This document shows, piece after piece, positions 1 to 4,993 of a stretch of 10,430 nt of DNA (the stretch's first letter is position 1; the number at the start of each line of letters is the position of its first letter). The notes under the pieces are model-generated. The model saw only the letters and a list, made by a program, of their open reading frames with translations. It made no database searches and had not been told where the DNA came from. The position numbers were made by a program, and so were the translations under genes. The stretch is from Fidelibacterota bacterium (GTDB lineage: Bacteria > Marinisomatota > Marinisomatia > SCGC-AAA003-L08 > TMED6), in the NCBI GenBank assembly GCA_014239355.1, contig JAAZYZ010000110.1, positions 1 to 10,430 on the forward strand. The letters run 5' to 3'.

Positions 1-48
1 AATATTCTTGATTTATCAATTTTAATTAATATAGTTTTAAATAGATAG
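1..48 (+). CDS. C-terminal tail of a dockerin-ended protein (5' partial)
   Basis: Frame 1 is open from the window edge and reads NILDLSILINIVLNR before a TAG stop at 46-48. This matches the second half of the dockerin-like repeats that end the two complete secreted proteins in this window (NVLDVITLINIILE and NVLDVVTLINIILS), including the Asn and Asp of the calcium loop (its positions 9 and 12) and the following Ile-Asn pair. It is therefore most likely the last 15 residues of a third exported protein whose body lies upstream. Its function cannot be read from the tail. The TAG stop overlaps the Shine-Dalgarno of the next gene (TAGGAG, 46-51), so the two genes are probably co-transcribed. Confidence 0.75.
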   Translation, partial: NILDLSILINIVLNR

Positions 49-64
49 GAGTTAAAATAATTCA

Positions 65-1366
65 ATGTTAAAAAAGCATATATTACGATTTATATCATAT
101 ATACTAATTTCCTTTATATTTTCTGAATATCAATTTGAGAATGCTTTTCAAAATTTAACCTTTGTTGATCCTGTTGGAATTCATCATGCAGGTGATGGTA
201 GTAATCGTCTTTTTGTAGTAGAGCAAGAAGGTAGAATTAAGGTATTTAATAATGATAGTAATATAAATAGTGCACAAACCTTTTTAGATATTAGATCGAT
301 TGTTGATCAAGATGGAGGCTATACAGAAGAAGGTTTATTGGGCTTAGCATTTCATCCTAATTATAATGAAAATGGCTATTTTTATGTTAATTATACTGAT
401 TATGGTCCAAAACGTAACGTAATTGCAAGATACTCAGTTGACCCAGAGAATCCAAATGAAGCTGATTATTTTTCTTCTGAGGTAATTTTAGAAGTAAATC
501 AACCTTATACCAATCATAATGGTGGTCAGATGGAATTTGGTAATGATGGTTATTTATATATTAGTTTTGGTGATGGCGGCTCAGCTGGCGATCCTCAAGA
601 TAATGGTCAAGATTTATCTACTTTGCTTAGTACAATTATCCGAATTGATGTTGACAATGAATTAAATGGTATGAATTATAGTATTCCAAATGATAATCCA
701 TTTATTAATATTCAAAATGCAAGACCTGAGATATATGCATATGGATTAAGGAATGTTTGGAGGTTTAGTTTTGATCCTGAGACTAATTTATTATGGGCAG
801 CTGATGTAGGGCAAAATGCCTGGGAAGAAATCGATATTATTTACCCTGGACTTAATTATGGATGGAACGAAATGGAAGCATCTCATTGTTATCCTCCAGG
901 GACAGATTGCAATCTAGATGATTTTGAATTACCAATTTGGGAATATGAATTATATGTTGATAATGTATGCTCAGTAACTGGAGGTTATGTATATAGAGGA
1001 AGTAATATATTTACACTAAGAGGTAAATATATTTATGGTGACTGGTGTACTGGTGATATTTGGGCTTTACAATCATCTGATAATGGAGGTTATATTAATG
1101 AGGATATTATAAGAACTAATATTAATATTACTTCTTTTGGAGTTGATGAAAACAACGAATTATTTTTTTGTGGTGGACAAAGATTATATAAGTTAACATC
1201 TAATGAAGGGGATTTAAATAATGATAATCTTTTAAATGTATTAGATGTTATTTTACTTGTAAATTTAGTTTTATCTCAGCAATATAGTGACATTGCTGAT
1301 TTTAATAATGATGAAATATTGAATGTATTAGATGTGATTACACTAATTAATATCATTCTTGAATAA
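65..1366 (+). CDS. secreted PQQ-dependent sugar dehydrogenase (GSDH family) with C-terminal dockerin-like repeats
   Basis: This 433-residue protein belongs to the glucose/sorbosone dehydrogenase family, six-bladed beta-propellers that oxidise sugars outside the cytoplasm using PQQ. Residues 1-20 are a Sec-type signal peptide (Lys-Lys, then a hydrophobic stretch). The propeller spans about 25-378. Family motifs are EEGLLGLAFHPNY (88-100), NHNGGQMEFG with the probable catalytic base His151, GLRN (227-230) carrying the expected substrate/PQQ Arg-Asn, and ADVGQNAWEEI (246-256). Cys275, Cys282, Cys302 and Cys328 could form disulfides. Residues 382-433 are a tandem dockerin-like pair. Start: ATG 65 is the first ATG after an in-frame stop at 53-55, with TAGGAG at 46-51 (13 nt spacing, rather long). 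No PQQ biosynthesis genes are visible here. The exact sugar substrate cannot be told, and the protein could be a non-enzymatic HHIP-like propeller. Confidence 0.88.
   Translation: MLKKHILRFISYILISFIFSEYQFENAFQNLTFVDPVGIHHAGDGSNRLFVVEQEGRIKVFNNDSNINSAQTFLDIRSIVDQDGGYTEEGLLGLAFHPNYNENGYFYVNYTDYGPKRNVIARYSVDPENPNEADYFSSEVILEVNQPYTNHNGGQMEFGNDGYLYISFGDGGSAGDPQDNGQDLSTLLSTIIRIDVDNELNGMNYSIPNDNPFINIQNARPEIYAYGLRNVWRFSFDPETNLLWAADVGQNAWEEIDIIYPGLNYGWNEMEASHCYPPGTDCNLDDFELPIWEYELYVDNVCSVTGGYVYRGSNIFTLRGKYIYGDWCTGDIWALQSSDNGGYINEDIIRTNINITSFGVDENNELFFCGGQRLYKLTSNEGDLNNDNLLNVLDVILLVNLVLSQQYSDIADFNNDEILNVLDVITLINIILE
1208..1363 (+). repeat. dockerin-like tandem repeat of the sugar dehydrogenase
   Basis: Residues 382-433 of the upstream protein contain two units of about 23 residues, each with the calcium-loop signature DxNxDxxxNxxD (Asp383-Asp394 and Asp412-Asp423), then a hydrophobic helix ending LVNLVL or LINIIL. 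Both units carry the identical 14-bp string AATGTATTAGATGT (1235-1248 and 1322-1335), compatible with internal duplication. In classical cellulosomal dockerins loop positions 10-11 help choose the cohesin partner and are often Ser-Thr. Here both units have Val-Leu. The second unit ends one residue before the stop. Confidence 0.85.
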
Positions 1367-1387
1367 AATAAAAAGGAGAGTATAAAG

Positions 1388-1585
1388 ATGGATTTAAAAG
1401 ATAAATTAAACTTAATATGGAAATTTGCATTTTTAGCTATATTTACATATGGAGTAATGATGATGACTTGTTGTTCAAATAGTTGTTCTAGTTCTTGCGA
1501 TAGTTCTAAGTCTCAACAGTGTAGTAGTGCAAAAGTAGCTAAACAGTGTGGTGCTGATTGTACTAAACAGTGTTGTGCAAAATAA
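1388..1585 (+). CDS. small cysteine-rich membrane-anchored protein, function unknown
   Basis: I do not recognise this 65-residue protein. It has a short charged N-terminus, one hydrophobic segment (about 11-27), then a Ser/Lys/Cys-rich tail with nine cysteines at 28, 29, 33, 37, 45, 54, 58, 62 and 63. The tail contains an imperfect repeat (KQCGADC, KQCCAK), also visible in the DNA as AAACAGTGTGGTGC (1541-1554) and AAACAGTGTTGTGC (1565-1578). A good Shine-Dalgarno, AAGGAG at 1373-1378, lies 9 nt before ATG, and the gene follows the sugar dehydrogenase stop by 21 nt, so co-transcription is likely. The sequence before Cys28 (MMT) is not a proper lipobox, so a single-pass anchor is preferred over a lipoprotein. 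Cysteine clusters of this kind could bind metal or form disulfides; that is inference. Confidence 0.7.
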   Translation: MDLKDKLNLIWKFAFLAIFTYGVMMMTCCSNSCSSSCDSSKSQQCSSAKVAKQCGADCTKQCCAK

Positions 1586-1620
1586 AAACTTTTTTGGATT
1601 AGTTAGATTCTAAATGTAAA

Positions 1621-1637
1621 TTGTACAGTTGTATAAT
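1621..1637 (+). promoter_or_regulatory. candidate csp promoter -10 and overlapping inverted repeat
   Basis: TATAAT at 1632-1637 is a perfect -10 hexamer 23 nt before the cold-shock gene start. No convincing -35 lies 16-18 bp upstream. The same place holds an inverted repeat, TTGTACA (1621-1627), a GT spacer, and TGTATAA (1630-1636), with 6 of 7 positions complementary, which could be an operator. In a sequence this AT-rich both may be chance. If the promoter is real, the mRNA leader would be only about 15-20 nt. Confidence 0.35.
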
Positions 1638-1660
1638 TGAAATAGAAAGGAAGACAACAG

Positions 1661-1879
1661 ATGGCTGACACATTAAAAGGTACTGTCAAATGGTTTAATA
1701 ACCAAAAAGGTTATGGTTTTATATCGCCAGAAGAAGGTGGTGATAGTAAAGATCTTTTTGTACACATGAGCAGTATTCAAATGGAAGGTTTTAAAACCTT
1801 AAAAGATGGACAAGATGTTGAGTATGAAGTTGGTGAAGGTGAAAAAGGTCCTGTCGCAACTAATGTAGTTCCACTATAG
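1661..1879 (+). CDS. cold-shock domain protein (CspA family)
   Basis: This 72-residue protein is one cold-shock domain, a five-stranded beta-barrel that binds single-stranded RNA and DNA and acts as an RNA chaperone in the cytoplasm. It starts with the family signature [15 protein letters not shown]. The RNP1 motif is KGYGFI (16-21) and the RNP2 motif is LFVHMS (32-37). Aromatic residues Trp11, Phe12, Tyr18, Phe20 and Phe33 form the nucleic-acid face. The length fits a complete single-domain Csp. The Shine-Dalgarno AAAGGAAG (1646-1653) precedes ATG 1661. It sits 75 nt after the Cys-rich gene and probably has its own promoter. Whether it is cold-induced cannot be told: no long CspA-type leader is evident. 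Confidence 0.96.
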   Translation: MADTLKGTVKWFNNQKGYGFISPEEGGDSKDLFVHMSSIQMEGFKTLKDGQDVEYEVGEGEKGPVATNVVPL

Positions 1880-1975
1880 TTTATTAGTTTTACATCTAAT
1901 TTTTCATTCCCTAATATTTAAATCTGAATAATAGTAAAAATATTTATATTATATAGTATTTTGTAAGGGGTAAAT

Positions 1976-2146
1976 ATGCAGTATGCAATGCTTGGCACTA
2001 CCGAGGTAGTAGTTATCGTATTGGTTGTTCTTGTGTTATTTGGTGCAAAGAAAATTCCAGATTTTGCCAAAGGTTTAGGCAAAGGCTTAAAGGAATTTAA
2101 AGATGCTAAGAATGACATTAAAGACTCAATTGATTCAGATAAGTAA
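1976..2146 (+). CDS. tatA: Sec-independent translocase component TatA/TatE
   Basis: This 56-residue gene encodes a TatA-type protein, the pore-forming subunit that moves folded twin-arginine substrates across the inner membrane with TatC. It has the family layout: a short N-terminus, one transmembrane helix (about 9-22, [13 protein letters not shown]), the hinge FGAKKIPDF, an amphipathic helix [13 protein letters not shown], and a charged tail ending DSDK. The FG and the following Lys-Ile-Pro are the best conserved TatA positions. The Shine-Dalgarno AAGGGG (1965-1970) lies 5 nt before ATG 1976. An alternative ATG at 1988 would be 17 nt away and would cut the helix start. No tatC is present in the window. 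A TatA encoded apart from tatC is common in FCB bacteria. Confidence 0.93.
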   Translation: MQYAMLGTTEVVVIVLVVLVLFGAKKIPDFAKGLGKGLKEFKDAKNDIKDSIDSDK

Positions 2147-2150
2147 ACAT

Positions 2151-2172
2151 TAATTAAATATATATTTAATTA
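2151..2172. repeat. 22-bp perfect all-A/T palindrome after tatA
   Basis: Starting 4 nt after the tatA stop, each 11-base arm (TAATTAAATAT and its complement) is perfectly matched with no spacer. It could form a weak hairpin in the tatA mRNA 3' end or be a protein-binding dyad. There is no G/C clamp and no T-tract, so it is not a standard intrinsic terminator. Confidence 0.6.
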
Positions 2173-2182
2173 TTCCTAATTG

Positions 2183-2206
2183 ATTAACTCAAGATTTTGA
2201 GTTAGT
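2183..2206 (+). promoter_or_regulatory. stem-loop directly upstream of the GNAT gene
   Basis: A 10-bp stem with a 4-nt loop (GATT, 2193-2196) is formed by ATTAACTCAA and TTGAGTTAGT, all pairs Watson-Crick except one T-G. It ends 7 nt before the GNAT ATG, exactly where a Shine-Dalgarno would be expected, and no such site is visible. It may be the end of the tatA transcript, although the T-tract after it is poor (TATATTCT), or a structure that controls GNAT translation. Which of these applies is undecided. Confidence 0.5.
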
Positions 2207-2213
2207 ATATTCT

Positions 2214-3179
2214 ATGATTAAAATCAAAAAATTCACGGCTACCAATTTAGAATTTGAAGAAATAGCAAGAATCCGTAATCTTGTTAACCATGATTCTATT
2301 GACCATTCCGATGAAGATAAAAATGATTGGGCAATACGAGATAAAAGTATTATTAGAAATAGGTTATTACTTTATAATGATAATAAACTCATTGGTCTTC
2401 TTTATTATGCTCAAGGTAGAGATGAAAATAGTCAGACCAGTTTCTTTAATATTGTAATCAATCCTCAGTATAATAATCATGGATATAGAGAACTTTTATA
2501 TCAAGAAATGCTTAATGAAGTTAAATGTTTTGATTGTAATAAACTTTTTTCTAATATTTATGAGCATCCAAATTATAGAAACCATCAAAATTTATTAATT
2601 GATCATAATTTTAAATTAGCTCAAACAAATCGTGAATATTCCTGTGATATTAGAGAGGTTAATACTCAAAAACACAAATCTTTAATTGATAAGTTAGAAT
2701 CAGAAGGAATACGATTTTATGATTCTAGAGATGAAATGAAAGAGTTTCCAAATCACTTTCAAAAATTAGAAAAATTAGAATGGATATTAGATCAAGACAT
2801 TCCCCATCCAGATGGATTAAAGCCTACACGTATGCCTTTTGACCAATGGAAAAAGGTGTGTCTTAATATTTATAATAATTATTATGGTGTTGATATTATT
2901 GCTGTTAAAGATGAGCAGTATATAGGTTCCACAGATATAGAAGTTTACCCAAAATCTGAACCACACAAAGGATGGACAGGGGGGCTTGGTGTAATAAGAG
3001 AATTTAGAAGACAGGGAATTGCTACAGCTCTGAAAATAAAAGCAATAGAAGCACTCTTAAAAAAGGGAATCACAGAAATAAGAACTGATAATGAAGAAAA
3101 TAATCCAATGTATAAAATAAATGTAGCATTAGGATTTAAACCGGTGCCATTTAGTCTTGAATATATGAAAGAGCTTTAA
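2214..3179 (+). CDS. tandem GNAT-fold N-acetyltransferase
   Basis: The 321-residue protein appears to hold two GNAT domains. The C-terminal one (about 165-321) is well formed: the strand GGLGVIREF is followed by the acetyl-CoA pyrophosphate loop RRQGIA (265-270), a helix, and ENNPMYKINVALGF (295-308), the usual GNAT end motif. The N-terminal half (about 1-145) repeats the layout in a degenerate form (FNIVINPQYNNHGYRELL, then NHQNLLIDHNFKLA) with no clean Q/RxxGxG/A loop. It probably does not bind acetyl-CoA and may serve as a structural or substrate-binding half. The substrate is unknown. There is no clear Shine-Dalgarno before ATG 2214; a hairpin sits there instead. Its stop overlaps the yjbQ start (TAATG), so the two are likely translationally coupled. 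Confidence 0.85.
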   Translation: MIKIKKFTATNLEFEEIARIRNLVNHDSIDHSDEDKNDWAIRDKSIIRNRLLLYNDNKLIGLLYYAQGRDENSQTSFFNIVINPQYNNHGYRELLYQEMLNEVKCFDCNKLFSNIYEHPNYRNHQNLLIDHNFKLAQTNREYSCDIREVNTQKHKSLIDKLESEGIRFYDSRDEMKEFPNHFQKLEKLEWILDQDIPHPDGLKPTRMPFDQWKKVCLNIYNNYYGVDIIAVKDEQYIGSTDIEVYPKSEPHKGWTGGLGVIREFRRQGIATALKIKAIEALLKKGITEIRTDNEENNPMYKINVALGFKPVPFSLEYMKEL

Positions 3180-3607
3180 TGGATTGGTTTCAAAAAACAA
3201 TTACTATTTCAGAATCACAAAGAGGTTTTGTACTTATTACAGATCAAATTATGAGTCAAATTCCTGAAATAAATAAATTTAAAGTAGGAATCCTTCATTT
3301 ATTTATAAAACACACCTCTGCATCATTGACTATTAATGAAAATGCAGACCCAACAGTTAGGCAAGATTTAGAACAACATTTTAATCATAGTATACCTGAA
3401 AATGCACCCTTTTATCAACATACTATGGAAGGCCCTGATGATATGCCAGCACATATAAAATCTACGACTATCGGCAATAGTTTAACTATTCCAATATCTG
3501 ATGGAAGATTAAGTCTTGGAACATGGCAGGGAATTTATTTATGTGAGCATCGGAATCACTCTCATTCACGTAAAATTATTGCAACAATAAATGGTACTAA
3601 AAATTAG
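3179..3607 (+). CDS. yjbQ: YjbQ family protein (UPF0047)
   Basis: This 142-residue protein is full length for the YjbQ/UPF0047 family, small cytoplasmic trimeric proteins. Family members have weak thiamine-phosphate synthase activity, which gives the common database name, but the physiological role is unsettled. Diagnostic motifs are HTSASLTINENADPTVRQDLE (from His45), H81, EGPDDMPAHIKS (84-95), and GRLSLGTWQGIYLCEHR (109-125). The conserved His residues 45, 81, 92 and 124 are expected to build the metal/anion site. ATG 3179 shares its A with the GNAT stop codon (TAATG), so translation probably re-initiates from the upstream gene. The 3' end overlaps the convergent PAP2 gene by 11 bp. Confidence 0.93.
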   Translation: MDWFQKTITISESQRGFVLITDQIMSQIPEINKFKVGILHLFIKHTSASLTINENADPTVRQDLEQHFNHSIPENAPFYQHTMEGPDDMPAHIKSTTIGNSLTIPISDGRLSLGTWQGIYLCEHRNHSHSRKIIATINGTKN

Positions 3608-4196
3608 TTAAATATTTATATCTAATAAAAGCTATATAACCAAGTATTAATCCTGTTATTGAGTCTAATAAGTAATGTTGTTTAATTAAAAATGTAGCTA
3701 AAAATATTCCTAAAATCATTATCAACATTAAATTTTTATATTTAATTTGATATTTTGATATAGCTAGTCCTATAGTTGTAGTTACTGATACATGCATTGA
3801 AGGTAATGCATTTTGATATAAAAATTCAAATGTGATAAAATTATGCAAAAAACTTACAGAGTTTGGAGTAATCTGTTCTAATACATTAGATGAGCTGATT
3901 GGCCAAATGATGTATATGACATAACAGAATATTGCTGTTTCAATTAAAGTTTTAGTCAATAATTTTATTTTGTTTTCATCTTTAATTATAAATGGAGGAA
4001 GAATCAATAAAATATAATATGAATAATATGGAATAATCATCCACCAAATAAATGGAATATGTTTATCTATATTAGATATCCAATTAGGGCAGGGTATTGA
4101 CTCTATTAAGATTGCAATTATGAAATACCCAAAAAAGGAAAACCAAAATAAACTAAAAATTGATATTCTCTTAAATAAATTTGAATTTATTTTCAT
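3597..4196 (-). CDS. PAP2-family integral membrane phosphatase or phosphotransferase
   Basis: The 199-residue protein has about six hydrophobic segments (roughly 11-31, 49-70, 83-99, 137-147, 154-171, 176-192). It carries the second and third PAP2 signatures: PSMH (132-135, His135) and KQHYLLD (172-178, His174 nucleophile and Asp178). The arginine of the usual SRxxxxxH motif is not evident; the wording TFLIKQHYLLD resembles the inositol-phosphorylceramide-synthase-like PAP2 branch more than PAP2 pyrophosphatases. Likely substrates are lipid phosphates or lipid head groups on the outer face of the inner membrane; the precise reaction is unknown. On the minus strand AAAGG lies about 4 nt before ATG, and the next Met is residue 52, so this start is secure. 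It is convergent with yjbQ and divergent from folE. Confidence 0.8.
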   Translation of the reverse strand: MKINSNLFKRISIFSLFWFSFFGYFIIAILIESIPCPNWISNIDKHIPFIWWMIIPYYSYYILLILPPFIIKDENKIKLLTKTLIETAIFCYVIYIIWPISSSNVLEQITPNSVSFLHNFITFEFLYQNALPSMHVSVTTTIGLAISKYQIKYKNLMLIMILGIFLATFLIKQHYLLDSITGLILGYIAFIRYKYLTNF

Positions 4197-4283
4197 ACAC
4201 CTTTACTATTTTGTATCGTTATTTAACTGTGATATATTTTATATTATAAATATAATAAAATTAATGATTAATAAGGTTTAAAA
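4197..4283. promoter_or_regulatory. divergent intergenic region, candidate folE and PAP2 promoters
   Basis: This 87-bp stretch separates the PAP2 and folE starts. For folE, TTGTAT (4211-4216) and TATATT (4233-4238) with a 16-bp spacer form a plausible sigma-70-like promoter, and a second TATAAT occurs at 4251-4256. On the minus strand TATAAT covers 4243-4248. The folE Shine-Dalgarno TAAGG is at 4272-4276, 7 nt before ATG. The stretch is almost pure A/T, so hexamer matches alone are weak evidence. Confidence 0.35.
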
Positions 4284-4982
4284 ATGTCTAAAAATTTATC
4301 TGATGATTTTGAGGTTTTAGATTCAATTAGAAAAAAGATAGAAGATGATGGTGATAATCATATTTTAACTAATTTAGATACACCAATCTTGGATGATGCA
4401 TTTGATTTATCAGATGATGAAAAAATTGAACGTATTGAATCTCATTTTAAAGAAATTATGTTAATACTTGGTTTAGATTTAGATGATGATAGTCTAAAAG
4501 GAACTCCTTATCGAGTTGCTAAAATGTATGTTAAAGAAATGTGTTCTGGACTTAATCCCTCTAACAAACCAATTCCATCTTTATTTGAAAATAAATATGA
4601 ATATGATAAAATGATAATAGAGAAAAATATTACATTTTATTCTAACTGTGAACATCATTTCTTACCAATTATTGGCAAAGCACATATTGGTTATATATCA
4701 TCAGGAAAAGTAATTGGATTATCAAAAATGCATCGTATTGTAAATTATTTCTCAAAAAGGCCTCAAGTTCAAGAACGTATGACGGTTCAAATATTCAATG
4801 AGTTAAAGTCAGTTTTAAAAACAGAAGATGTAGGTCTTATAATAGATGCTGATCATCTTTGTGTATCATCACGTGGGATTAAAGATATTACAAGTAGTAC
4901 TGTCACAATTGAAGCTAGCGGAAAATTTAAAGATGATAGTCAGTGGAACCAATTTTTATCAATCATTAATCCTGATAAGTAA
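4284..4982 (+). CDS. folE: GTP cyclohydrolase I
   Basis: This enzyme converts GTP to 7,8-dihydroneopterin triphosphate, the first step of folate synthesis (and of queuosine precursor synthesis in many bacteria), as a cytoplasmic toroidal decamer. The catalytic domain covers about 48-230. The zinc ligands are visible: Cys122 and His125 in SNCEHHFLP, and Cys193 in HLCVSSRG. His124 neighbours the site, and GTPYRVAKMY and GLSKMHRIVNYFSKRPQVQERMT are family signatures. At 232 residues it is slightly longer than typical, because of an acidic N-terminal extension of about 45 residues rich in Asp/Glu. It leads the folE-cysS-thrS operon: its TAA stop overlaps the cysS Shine-Dalgarno, and the cysS start lies 11 nt on. 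Identification is secure. Confidence 0.97.
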   Translation: MSKNLSDDFEVLDSIRKKIEDDGDNHILTNLDTPILDDAFDLSDDEKIERIESHFKEIMLILGLDLDDDSLKGTPYRVAKMYVKEMCSGLNPSNKPIPSLFENKYEYDKMIIEKNITFYSNCEHHFLPIIGKAHIGYISSGKVIGLSKMHRIVNYFSKRPQVQERMTVQIFNELKSVLKTEDVGLIIDADHLCVSSRGIKDITSSTVTIEASGKFKDDSQWNQFLSIINPDK

Positions 4983-4985
4983 GGG
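4981..4985 (+). promoter_or_regulatory. Shine-Dalgarno site that decides the cysS start
   Basis: AAGGG, overlapping the folE stop TAA (4980-4982), lies 8 nt before ATT 4994. This is ideal spacing for that codon and far too distant (89 nt) for the first in-frame ATG at 5075, which has no recognisable site of its own. Confidence 0.65.
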
Positions 4986-4993
4986 TAAGTACC

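Noticed and set aside
1918..2118. Minus-strand open frame of 66 codons
   Set aside because: It is antisense to tatA, whose plus-strand product has the full TatA layout and a good ribosome binding site.
3603..3626. ATTAG/CTAAT arms around a TAAATATTTA core at the yjbQ-PAP2 junction, as a bidirectional terminator
   Set aside because: Interrupted, weak pairing without G/C or T-tract, and mostly within PAP2 coding sequence.
4235..4260. Imperfect A/T dyad upstream of folE
   Set aside because: It needs a bulge to pair and is expected in nearly pure A/T sequence.
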